A stretch of 64,000 nt of DNA from Macrotrachela quadricornifera (Eukaryota; Rotifera; Eurotatoria; Philodinida; Philodinidae): NCBI GenBank assembly GCA_022393335.1, contig JAJEKB010021317.1, forward strand, positions 926,740-990,739, given 5' to 3'. Of the stretch, positions 1-9,401 are shown one piece after another. How positions within the stretch are numbered: position 1 is the first letter of the stretch; each line of letters opens with the position of its first letter. The notes beneath the pieces were generated by a model. That model searched no databases. It was not told the DNA's origin and saw nothing but the letters and a program-made list of their open reading frames with translations. The position numbers and the translations under genes are program-made.

Positions 1-348
1 GGTACGATTGTGGCAGGTGGTAATGGAGAAGGATCAAATTTAAATCAACTAAAGAATCCAGGTGCTGTCATTGTTGATCAAATAGGTACTGTTTATGTTG
101 TGGATACTTCGAATAATCGTGTTGTAAAATGGCCAAAAGGAGCAACATCAGGAATACTTGTGGTCGGTGATATAAATATGGGCAATCAAGCAAATCAACT
201 TTGGTTTCCTAGCGATTTGTCATTTGATCGCCATGGAAATTTATTAGTTCTTGACTTTTTCAACTATCGAATCCAGAAATTCATGATAAACAAGACTTTA
301 TGTGATGCAACAAGATCAACAACAACAAATTCTATATACTCGGGATAG
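1..348 (+). CDS. NHL-repeat protein, C-terminal fragment (5' end outside window)
   Basis: The frame is open from the first base and ends at a TAG at 346-348, so only the last ~115 residues are present. Two NHL (beta-propeller blade) repeats are visible: one with NPGAVIVDQIGTVYVVDT followed by NNRVVKW, and one with FPSDLSFDRHGNLLVLDF followed by NYRIQKF. The GGNGEGSNLNQL linker is the form seen in multi-blade NHL proteins, which are scaffolds for protein or RNA binding and in rotifers often extracellular or membrane-anchored. Which subtype this is cannot be told, because the upstream domains are missing. The tail after the last blade is short, so the propeller is close to the C-terminus. Confidence is high for NHL, low for function. 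Confidence 0.75.
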   Translation, partial: GTIVAGGNGEGSNLNQLKNPGAVIVDQIGTVYVVDTSNNRVVKWPKGATSGILVVGDINMGNQANQLWFPSDLSFDRHGNLLVLDFFNYRIQKFMINKTLCDATRSTTTNSIYSG

Positions 349-505
349 TTTTTCTCATTCATTCGATGATGCAATAGACATTTTTATGTTTCAAACGAGT
401 TTCGAAACAATATCAAATATTCATCTAACACTTTTTGATTGTTTAGAAGTGAAGATGATCATATCGTCTACTTTTAATCAAATGCTCGTAGTTTCTTTTT
501 TATAG

Positions 506-1499
506 TTGGTGTTTTTCTCGCTTTTGCTTTTTTATATGACTTAGTGCTTGCAAAAAAAATCTTATTATTGTTTATATGAATAATGTTATTTAATCAAGAG
601 GGAACAAACTAATTTCTATTACTAGAATATCAATTCCTTGGAATTGATTGATATCAAATCAAAAATAACGAAAACATTGGTTTTATCTCGTATTTGTTAG
701 TTTGATGATGGAAAAAATCGTTTATGGTCAGAAGAAGTTTTCTTGAATGTATATAAATAGTAGAAGTAAATATGTTTATAATACAAATAAAAATCACGTT
801 GATAAAGTTATCAGCCGATTCGAGTATTTCTTGCTGATATTCGCTTATGAGTCTGTGCTGACTCTCTAGTTGGTTGTGTTGGATGTAAAGTTTAATTCTG
901 CCTCAAGTGGTAATATCTTTGAGAGCGGGGGGATCGGGCAAAAAGGGGGGTTCTGCCCGAAATACTGCCTGAAAACATAATTTTGTTTGTTTTTAATTGA
1001 GTTATTTCATATAAGTATCAATAACAGCTTTTATCTAGGAAATTAACTTGATTATTATTTGAAAATTATGAGTCAGTGGTAATAAACCAGATCATTTGTT
1101 TATATGTTGAGAGAATCTATGAGCAGGATCGAAATATGAGTATTGAAATTTTTCACTAGATGGATTGATCGACTTGCTGACAGAAAACTTCTTCCTGAGA
1201 ATCTTTTATTTAGTTACTGAGTTTATTCTATGGTTTGCAGTTAATCCTTCGTTAATTGGAGCAATTGTATAAGCTTTTATTCGTTTCTCTGAGATCCTGA
1301 TGATAATGATTAATATGGATATGTTTCTAATCAATTGTTAACTTGGCTAACGTGCAGACAGTTCGATTATTTTCAGCAGTATTGTGTATCTCGTAATGAA
1401 AGACCGATAGTGGTATAAGAGAAGTACAATTTGGTGGTATCAATGTAACGATATGAGCTACTGGTGGCTCACGGTATATTTTATTGAGAGAAATTGCAG
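506..1499. other. Gene-free AT-rich stretch
   Basis: I see no convincing coding region, RNA gene or repeat structure here. A short G-rich run lies around 926-948. The minus-strand open frame at 1327-1530 partly overlaps the piggyBac remnant that follows and has no recognisable domain. Confidence 0.5.
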
Positions 1500-2048
1500 G
1501 ACAAAAAGTTTTTATTCTTTTTGCTGCCATCGCATTTGCTTCATTTGATTCGTGTTTTCTAATTTTCTCGTAGCAACCAACACAACACCTTCGGACATTG
1601 CGTGTAGGTCCTTCTATTTCTTCTAGCTTGTTCTCAGCGATTTTACGCTTCGAATTTTATGTTGTTTGCTTTCTGGGATCAGGTTTGAGGTTTTCAAACG
1701 GTGTACCAAGAAGTAAAAGCCGCATAAGACTTTCGCGAAACTGCAGAATGGTCACTTTGCTTGCCGCGTTATTTTCCTTGTATATCAGATAACTATTTAC
1801 TAGTGCCGTCCCAAAAAGCAATTCAACTGCTACCTTTCAGTATCACTTAATTGATCGCCTGAGACACGTGTTATAGGATGATAGCTGATCAGATAAATCA
1901 CTACCTAATCTTCCTTCATTGTAATCGAGTACAACTTCTGGCTTCATGATACGCTCATTTTTACTATTAGTACTTTCAGTATTGACCACAGTTGCTGAAT
2001 GCGACAGCTTTGCAGATATCATCAAGACATCTTTTTTTGTCTTTCCAC
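1500..2048 (-). pseudogene. piggyBac transposase remnant (C-terminal part)
   Basis: On the minus strand this matches the C-terminal half of the piggyBac transposase at 6127-7801. It shares the conserved VVLDYNEGRLGSDLSDQL stretch (third catalytic Asp region) and the SATVVNTESTNSKNE segment, and has decayed traces of the cysteine-rich C-terminal zinc-binding region. Multiple frameshifts and stops are present. Homology stops abruptly near 2048 in the segment matching the 'KDKK' region, where a LINE fragment begins, so the element was interrupted or truncated there. Confidence 0.8.
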
Positions 2049-2885
2049 CTCAATCCTACCCTTTAACAAACTAGAAGTCGCAAATGGACACCTCACCGAT
2101 CCAGAAATGATTTCTAACGAACTCTTTAAATACTATAAGAATATTTTCTCTCTTTCTAACAGCCAAATCTATTTCTCCCATATAAACTCGATCGAACTAG
2201 AGTATGACGAAATCGTGAAGAAAATACAAAAATGTGAAAATTAAATTAGACCGACTAACATTCATGAAATAAAACGAATTATTAAAGAACTAAAACCGAA
2301 AAAGTCAGCAGGAGTAGATAATATCTCAAATTTCATAATCAAAAAACTTCTCCCAGTTTTTATTGAAGGACTCAGTCGATGTTTTAATGATTGGTTCAAT
2401 AATAACATGTTTATAGATCGTTACTCGCTACGCATTCGAAAATCTATGAGAAAATTCTACTCTACCGATTCCAAGAATGGGTTGAACTTAACCATATAAT
2501 CCCCACCGAACAGTCAGGTTTCCGAAAAAGATATCTATCTATCCACCAAGAAATCAAAAATAACTTAGCAGGTAACATACTGGTGTTAGGAATATATGTT
2601 GACTATAAGAAAGCTTACGATCTAGTGTGGCATAAGGGATTAATACTGGCTAGAAAACAAAAGAGCGTACATCTCTTTCGGCAATGTAAAGTCGAGTATA
2701 TTCATTATATACGTGAGCTTATCTCAAGGTAGCTCTCTAAGCTCCTCCATTTTTATAATTAACCGCGCGGATCTGGTCAAGTGCACAGAAGCTTTCTCGA
2801 CGCATCTTTTTGCGGACGATCTAAGCACCTTGATAATCCCTCCCATCGTAAAAAGTTACTGAGAAATGCTGAATTTTATCAACAC
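2049..2885 (+). pseudogene. Non-LTR retrotransposon (LINE) reverse transcriptase remnant
   Basis: Broken frames on the plus strand show reverse-transcriptase landmarks in the right order: ELKPKKSAGVDNISNFII (2289-2343), a YVDYKKAYDLVWHKGL-like block (2596-2640), a GSSLSSSIFI block (2731-2760) and FADDL (2812-2826), the last being the catalytic FxDD motif. Stops and frameshifts separate them, and most of the element (endonuclease, N-terminus, 3' tail) is missing. It begins exactly where the piggyBac remnant stops. The clade cannot be assigned safely from these pieces. Non-functional. Confidence 0.75.
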
Positions 2886-2892
2886 AACAGGA

Positions 2893-3219
2893 TGTAAATC
2901 CTTTCATGGCGATGTTGCCCACCGGTGGGCAACGCTATAATTTAACGAGAAAATGTATAGAAAAGCACTTTCTTTTGCTTTTTTCTTAGGCAGGAGGTTA
3001 GACGTAAGCTGCCATAGCATAATGCTTATCATTAAAACGCTCAAGACAAAAAAATTTATCACAGTCAGAACAGATAGTTTTTACTTTCTTTGTTGCTGCG
3101 TTGCTCCCTTCCCTTCTTAAAGCAGCTAGTGCGCCGTCCGCCAACATTGCGCGTAGATCCTTCCTTTTCTTCGAGCTTGTGATTCGTTTGACTTGTTGAA
3201 CGTTCTCTCGAGCCAGGTT
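2893..3219 (-). mobile_element. piggyBac 3'-end remnant with perfect 20-bp palindrome
   Basis: The stretch starts with a decayed terminal repeat (CCTTTCATGGCGATG, compare CCCTTTCACGGCGAT at the 3220-3827 element). It is followed at 2914-2933 by a perfect 20-bp palindrome centred on CCCACCGGTGGG, and then by the decayed minus-strand C-terminus of a piggyBac transposase (cysteine-rich region, 3000-3200). The arrangement matches the 3' end of the larger element at 5974-8045, but the sequence has diverged strongly, so it belongs to a different piggyBac subfamily. Confidence 0.65.
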
Positions 3220-3827
3220 TTAACCCTGTCGCGGCGATGGAGTCTACAGGTGGACCCCACTATATTGCAACAAGAAACTTAAGAGGAAAACACTTTTTTT
3301 TCTTTCATTCTTAGACGGAAGATTACACGTAAAATCTTATCTGCTCCACTCTCGCTATTTTTAAAGTCCTTTATTGCATATCGTGATGCTTCTAGTTAAA
3401 ACGATCAAGACAACAAAAATTGTTACAATCAAAGCAGAAAGTGATGAAAAATAGTATCTACCTATGTATGATGAAGTCATATAACAGTGATAGCAGTGAA
3501 AAAAGACGAGAAAGAAGCCATAACAGTACCTAATAGAGTCAAGGATAATATCACGAAATAAATGTAGGAGAAAAAAACTTGAAATTATGTTTCTTTATTT
3601 CGTTCCTACTGTAATACATGTAACAGAGACAAAAAGAAACTTGAGCAACTATTTAGTTCGACGTAAAAGAAGATCTCCGACGCGATGATACAAGCAACAA
3701 AGCGAAAAACAAATAGCTACATATACCGAAGATATCATTTGGCGCATTTATGGAGCGTTAACACGCATGATAACTAATATGTTGAAGCTATTTTTATCGA
3801 AAAACTGAATCGCCGTGAAAGGGTTAA
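3220..3827. mobile_element. Internally deleted piggyBac element (MITE-like), TTAA-flanked
   Basis: TTAA at 3220-3223 is followed by CCCTGTCGCGGCGAT. At the other end the inverted counterpart CCCTTTCACGGCGAT abuts TTAA at 3824-3827. TTAA targets and such CCC-starting terminal repeats are typical of piggyBac. Just inside the left end a degenerate piggyBac C-terminal coding remnant (3300-3440) is still visible; the rest is non-coding. The right end lies inside the segmental duplication shared with 21268-23494, where the matching terminus has also decayed. Confidence 0.65.
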
Positions 3828-5973
3828 AATTTTTCTACAATTATTTCAATACAATCTTGATTACTGAGTATTTAAAAAGTCATTTATAAACAATAGTATT
3901 ATTTTCGTCGCCGCCGTTGTCCTGAGCTTGCTTTATAAGGGATTACTGCAGTGCTATGGCCGTTACTCTCATCATCATCATCATCATCATCATCCGATGA
4001 GGGTTCTTGTACAGTATAAGATTGAGAACGTCTGCCAGATATTGGAACCCGATTGTCACTAATGCTTTTACTGATAAACTTCTTTTGCCAATCTCGTATA
4101 TCTCGTTCACTATCGTGTCCATTTACTACCTGAATGCCAATCTCTCTTATTTCATCGTCGCATGAATGAATTTTAACAGCTTTAATATATCGTTGCATAT
4201 AAGTGTTGAGCTTTTTCAGTTGTTCTAATTCACGTTGTTGACTTCGGTAAAAGAGGCGTATGCATTCTTGCTCATACTCATGTTTTGCTGTTACACATGC
4301 ATTCTCAGCAGTTCTTATGCGAGTTTCGTACTGTTGCAAGCGCTCTTGTAACGAACCTTTCTTTGATTTTAGTTCATTTCGCTTGGCCGGTTTTAACAAA
4401 GTATTATTTAATTGGGCACGAAGTTCATTCAAATCGGTTTGAATTTTATTTTGTTTTTGGTTCAAATTCGCCAAGTTTTTATCGCTTATATCTACTTGTT
4501 TATGTGCATGTTGCATATCTTTTTTAAACGTACATTTTGGAGATGGACTGATAGCAGCAAGCTCTTGCTTGATCTGACGACGTGCATTTTTGAAACAATT
4601 GGCTAACAGTTCACCGATCGAAGCAAGATGTATAAATTGCTGCTTAATCAACGGATATTGAGCAAGATGCGAATCCTTATTCAACTTTCCTATACGATTC
4701 TCACTAAGCTCCATTAACATGCGTTCTATCCTTTTACATACTTGAATCATATCTGCTTCCATCGATTTGACTAGATCAATACAATGGCGAGCACCTATGA
4801 TACAATCGAAAATCTAGAGAACTAAAAGTTATATTCTCTTACCATGAACTTCTTGTTGAATGCATGGCGAAAAGTCAGGGTATGACATGCTTGATTTAAA
4901 CTTTCTTATATTACTATTGTATATTATTTCAATGTTTCATTGTATGTAAAACATGGTTTTTATACTGTTGGCATCAAGATAAAAAATTGTGGTTTTTTCC
5001 AAATAAATATTCCCAATCGAATCGGCTGCACAAAATGTATTGGATTTTTCAGCACAAATAAATTATTCATTCTTTGTTACCCTATATGGTAATGCGAGAA
5101 TATTTGACATATGTGTCATAATTGAATTTCTCGATTGGTTAATTTCTTCGACAAGAGAAGCAACAAGTAATACGCATTTGCTTACAAAGTTCGAACTGTG
5201 TTTGTTTTTGTTTCTCATAAACGTCATCTCTTGTGCAATTTGATAAATTTGTTGGTACATTTTAACTGACTATTGACTTTCTCTATTTCAAAAAAAAAAG
5301 TTATGTTGATAATGAGAGAGGGAAAATTTTTTCTGCCGATAGAAAAAACTTCCAAGCATTATAATAAAAGAAGAATACTTACAAACGACATTGAAAATCA
5401 TTATTATTGACTTCAATACTAAACTGAAGTCTTATCTAGCATCGTAAAACAATATACAACGATTTTTATTGAATTACTTCAATTTTTTTCTCTTTTTTTC
5501 GACTATAAATTACCTAGTTCGATCACACTTGCTTTATAAACCTTCTTTTCAACACTGCTAAAAAAAAATAGAAGAAACGACATACTTTTATAGAGCAGTT
5601 TGCCCATAATACGATTAAAATTTTGATTACCGACGCACTGCAAAAGACTGACGATTTAATAGTCTTTCCAGTGAACATATTTTAGATTGAAATCAATATT
5701 AATATTGCGCTATCTGATAGAATACTCAGAAATCATTAAATAGGTCATTGTACACATCATTTTTGTGTACTCAACAAGTTCATACACACTAGAATCGGTC
5801 AGTGTGTTTGGCCGTCCGTTTACACGACAACGCTTCACAATTACATTCGATTCAACTGAAATTTTGTGCACGGAATTGTCTGATCAATATCTCGGTCGAG
5901 AGAAGAAGATGAGAATTATCTGTCAAGACATGGATGAGTTATGAAAAAAAAAAAATTTTTTTCTCAGAATTAT
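3690..5973. repeat. Segmental duplication, copy 1 (partner 21268-23494)
   Basis: This block and 21268-23494 are near-identical in the same orientation over about 2.2 kb, differing by scattered substitutions and small indels. It carries the coiled-coil gene and its upstream non-coding DNA. The left edge lies inside the piggyBac-derived MITE. The right edge coincides with the TTAA used by the 5974-8045 piggyBac insertion, and the other copy shows an unoccupied TTAA at that point (about 23492). Confidence 0.9.
3899..4762 (-). CDS. Coiled-coil protein with acidic C-terminus, copy 1
   Basis: A 287-residue frame rich in Q, K, E and R with a long predicted coiled coil (about residues 85-200, for instance NLNQKQNKIQTDLNELRAQL and the helix around HEYEQECIRLFYRSQQRELE). 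A run of aspartates follows near residue 262 and a basic tail (QRRRRK) ends it. The heptad layout is reminiscent of membrane-shaping F-BAR helices, but no diagnostic motif proves that. The ATG at 4762 is the first in this frame. The frame stays open upstream to 4813, where a possible AG acceptor lies; a candidate upstream exon would imply a 29-nt intron, which is suspiciously short. An upstream open stretch at 5063-5260 could be another exon. The paralogue at 21472-22332 keeps the whole frame, so both are probably under coding constraint. Function unknown. Confidence 0.65.
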   Translation of the reverse strand: MEADMIQVCKRIERMLMELSENRIGKLNKDSHLAQYPLIKQQFIHLASIGELLANCFKNARRQIKQELAAISPSPKCTFKKDMQHAHKQVDISDKNLANLNQKQNKIQTDLNELRAQLNNTLLKPAKRNELKSKKGSLQERLQQYETRIRTAENACVTAKHEYEQECIRLFYRSQQRELEQLKKLNTYMQRYIKAVKIHSCDDEIREIGIQVVNGHDSERDIRDWQKKFISKSISDNRVPISGRRSQSYTVQEPSSDDDDDDDDESNGHSTAVIPYKASSGQRRRRK

Positions 5974-5991
5974 TTAACACATTCACCACGA

Positions 5992-6013
5992 CGGGTCCCA
6001 CCGGTGGGACCCG
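5992..6013. repeat. Perfect 22-bp palindrome in piggyBac 3' subterminal region
   Basis: The centre is CCCACCGGTGGG with arms CGGGT and ACCCG, perfectly self-complementary. The related remnant at 2914-2933 keeps the same centre but has arms GTTG and CAAC, also perfectly complementary. It lies downstream of the transposase stop, between the gene and the terminal repeat, which suits a transposase-binding dyad or an RNA hairpin at the transcript end. Confidence 0.8.
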
Positions 6014-6126
6014 CTCAGTCTTCACAAGAAACTTAATAGAAAAACAGTTTCTGTTCCTTTGTTGTTCAATGGAAAACATCAAGGAGTGTGTCATCTAGTT
6101 CGCCTTGCCGCTGTTTGAGTTATTTA

Positions 6127-7801
6127 TTACAAAGGATAATGTTTTTCATTAAAGCAGTCAAGACAAAAAAAGGCATTACAATCAGAACAGAAAGTTTTCA
6201 TTTTCTTTGCTGTTGCATTACTTGCTTCTCTTGATTGTTGTTGCCGGATTTTTTCATAGCAACCAACACAACGCCTTCGAATATCACGACCACGTCCTTC
6301 TTTTTCTACTAGCATATGATCGGCGAGTTTACGTTTTGCTTGGCCAGTTTGTTTCTGTCTCACACCCGGCTTCAGCTTTTCGAACGGCATACCAAGTAGT
6401 AAAGATCGAACAAGACTTTCCCGAAACTGTAAAATGGTCGCTTTGTTTGCAGCGTAGTGTTCCTTATATATCAAATAGCTATTTACTATTGCTGTACCAA
6501 AAACCAATTCAAATGCTACCTTTCGATACCACTTTATTGACCGTCTGAGACACGTGTAATAGGCTGATAGTTGATCGGACAAATCAGCACCTTGTCTTCC
6601 TTCATTATAATCTAGCACTACTTGTGGCTTCATGATTAGCTCATTTTTACTATTGATACTTCCAGTATTCACCACTGTTGCTGAATGCGACGGCCTTGTG
6701 GATATCATCAAAACGTCCTTCTTGTCTTTCCATTTGATTAGTTTCACGTCGTCTTTGTTCTGTAGTCCGTAAACTTCGCCGCGTCCAAGTTCTTTCTGAA
6801 CAACTTCGCTTCCTGATCCAACACGATTACTTCTCAGTGTTCCAATAAGATACGTATCATGTTCTAACAAACGTTTCGCAAGAGAGATGCCGGTGAAGAA
6901 GTTGTCAGCTATGACAGTGCGATAGCATCCGTCAAGACCATCCAATAAATTCATTACCACTGTTTGAGCATGTCCAAGTCCTGCGGTGGAATCTTGTTGG
7001 CCAGTATAGATCATGAAATTCCAAGTGTATCCATTCGTAGCTGCTAGCTTGTACATCTTCACGCCATACTTATGTGCTTTACCAGGAATAAATTGTTTGA
7101 ACAAAAGTCTGCCTCGCCAGGGTATCATAGTTTCGTCAATAGTCACAACCGAATCCGGGATATATACTGACGAAAACCTGGCTCTCAATAAATTCAAGAT
7201 TAGTTGCAACTTGAACAGCCTATCTTGACTTGAATCTTTGTCATCGTTATTCGAAAAATGCCAAAACTTGAGAAGCAATTCGAAACCTCTCTCTCGGCAT
7301 AGCATTTCGAATAATCTCCGATCCGTACAATTGACTATTGCTCCAGTAGTGATTCATTTGCGGCATTTGTACCAGTCCCATCTCGATTATGATCCCTAAG
7401 AACTTGAGCATTTCCTTAGCAGTGGTTGGTTTCCATTCACGATATTTGGACCGTCTGCTAATCTCATGGACTTGCAAGTATTGCTCCGCATATCGACTAG
7501 TTTCACGAACCATAAGGCTAATAATTTCGTCCGTGATGAAATGTCGATAGCAATCGATAGGGTTGATTATATTATCTTCTGAAGAAGAAATTACTTCATC
7601 GACGAGTCCATGATCTTCCATGAATTCTGCATCCGATTCTGGTTCTATTTCGTACCAACCGTTTGAATTCACCTCGTCAACAGCCATTTCTTCGTCGGAA
7701 CTTTCAGATTCAAGCTGCATTTCATCAAAATCATCACCTAAAGAGCTTACTTCACTTAGTGAGGTAGCGCTTTCTTCTGTATCAGTTTCTTCGAACGACA
7801 T
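6127..7801 (-). pseudogene. piggyBac transposase (DDE_Tnp_1_7), one frameshift
   Basis: About 555 codons. The acidic N-terminus is followed by the DDE_Tnp_1_7 core with catalytic-Asp contexts VTIDETMIPW, VIADNFFTG and VLDYNEGRQGADLSDQL, and a C-terminal cysteine/histidine zinc-binding domain (CVGCYEKI, CSDCNAFFCLDCF). Comparison with copy 2 (17750 onward) shows one extra T near 7281 in the run after 'AMPRERF', which shifts the frame, so 7247-7801 and 6127-7305 are two halves of one gene. Otherwise the protein is complete. It would catalyse cut-and-paste transposition at TTAA. Loss of function is recent, as there is no other obvious lesion. Confidence 0.92.
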
Positions 7802-7830
7802 GTGACCTATCTATTTCGAAATTTCGAGCG

Positions 7831-7838
7831 CTTTTATA
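7831..7838 (-). promoter_or_regulatory. TATA box of piggyBac 1 transposase
   Basis: TATAAAAG on the minus strand, about 30 bases upstream of the transposase ATG (7801) and conserved in copy 2. It is followed by a GAAATTTC-type dyad. The distance from TATA to ATG leaves almost no 5' UTR. Confidence 0.6.
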
Positions 7839-8349
7839 CATCACATAACAAAGATAAGAATACGGAGGAAAAATCTGGAAATTTCGTTATGACTCATTAT
7901 GTGATGATATGAAGAAAAGGACGATGAATAATCAGTGGAAGATAATAAAAAGGTCACTAAGTGCATTTATCCGAAGTTAACTCTTGAGAGATGTGGATAT
8001 TTCGGAGATTTTTCCAAGAAAAATGAATCGTGGTGAATGTGTTAAAATGCCATCTTTAGCATTTCGAGTCCATTTCATCACGCGATGATTCGAAGTTGAA
8101 GAAAAACATTCAAAACAAAAACTTTCGACATTATGGCTAAGTTTCACTTTTCTATACCCATTCACCTTGAAAGTTAAATCCGACTATTGAACCATTTCAA
8201 CTATGTCGACAAACTCAACACCTCAGTGAGAGTGATGCGATCCATAACCACATGGATAATTGAATAATTGGAGCAGCTGAAATCAATTTTCAACTTCGAT
8301 GATAATTCTGTTTCGATGTTTTCCTTTTCGACGTAAACTAGTGAGTCCG

Positions 8350-8802
8350 TCATTGTCTAACAAGAGTTGGAAAGAGTGAAGGATCTACATCGATAAAAAA
8401 TCCATTTTTCTTCTTAAACGAACGCGAAATCAACGTCTTTTTACGAGTGATGAGACGATCACCACCGACATTCATCGAAAAAATTTCATCTGAAGTTGAT
8501 TCAGTTGGATGAATTCCTAATCTTTTCAACACTTTCTCGTATGATTGAACAGTCAATCGAGATGAACAATCGTTGGGTGGTCGAGTGAAAAGACCTTTGG
8601 CATTGGTTTCGTATTGCCGTCATTGTTCGAGTAAATAACGAAAAAGTTGAGGATCGAAATCGAGAAATATTTGTCCATCGTTATCTCGAAACATCTTTTC
8701 TTCCCATCGATCATCAGAAAAATTTCGCCAACATCGACGTTAGTTATTTTCTTGTCGTCATCATCACGTCACCTCCAACATTCAAATGAATGACATGCGT
8801 CA
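8350..8802 (-). pseudogene. Double BTB/T1 (KCTD-like) protein pseudogene
   Basis: Read on the minus strand from an ATG at 8802, broken frames show two BTB_2/T1-type domains. The first has NVGGDVMMTTRK and FRDNDGQIFLDFDPQLF; the second has FSMNVGGDRLITRKKTL and GFFIDVDPSLFPTLV. The layout is the same as in the gene at 43950-44814 (NVGGEIMMTTRKTL, then a second weaker domain), so it is a dead paralogue. Lesions include a stop after the first MMTTRK, a frameshift near 8700 and a stop before the linker. T1-type BTB domains assemble into tetramers or pentamers, as channel or Cullin-3 adaptors. Confidence 0.75.
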
Positions 8803-9401
8803 TTTTCAATATTTGTCAGAAATTTTGCATCCGTCGAACAAGGAAAGAATATTGTTGATAGATAAATTGACACGAATGATTATAGAAATGTAATTCGATC
8901 CATTTTAATTATTTTCAACGAATCAAAGAAAACTATTCTTTCAACTTATTGTATGTATCTTCCAAAACATCGTTATTCAAGAACCGTTTCCGATGAGAGT
9001 CGTGTGTTTTTTTGTTTTTATAGATATCACTGATTCAATCGATAACAACAGTTCTGATTGATTTTCGTCCACCAGATTTTCTATCTTGATAGATACGTAT
9101 TTTGATACGATTCAACTCTTGATCGACGTTGCAATATCTCGGACGATTAGACGTTTTTCATTTGAAATGATTGGTTCAACTGTAGATTCCATTCAATCGG
9201 GGAGAAAAAGACGTGACTTTCTCTCTCACAAGAACTTTGAAAATAAAATATCATGTCTGAGAGTATTGACTTGTTCCCACGGATGTGAAGCTGCCATAGA
9301 GCTTGATGAAATCGATACCTTCATTGGATGAACGTGTCATTCAATCTCGACTCAACCAAATCAGCACGCATTCGACTAACATCTTTCTTCATTGTTAGAC
9401 G
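8803..9401. other. Intergenic region upstream of receptor gene
   Basis: No gene recognised. The open stretch at 9086-9331 has no domain features. The last ~100 bases before 9402 presumably include the promoter and 5' UTR of the receptor gene. A possible splice acceptor (TTGTTAG) just before the ATG leaves room for a non-coding 5' exon. Confidence 0.4.

Larger units (their letters stand above)
5974..8045 (-). mobile_element. piggyBac element 1, intact termini
   Basis: The element is bounded by TTAA at 5974-5977 and 8042-8045, with a perfect 14-bp terminal inverted repeat CACATTCACCACGA directly inside each. It encodes one transposase on the minus strand (6127-7801). A perfect palindrome (5992-6013) lies just inside the 3' terminal repeat. 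The termini look recent, but the transposase carries one frameshift. The same termini and promoter sequence occur in copy 2 (17506 onward), so this is a family with at least two copies here. Confidence 0.92.
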
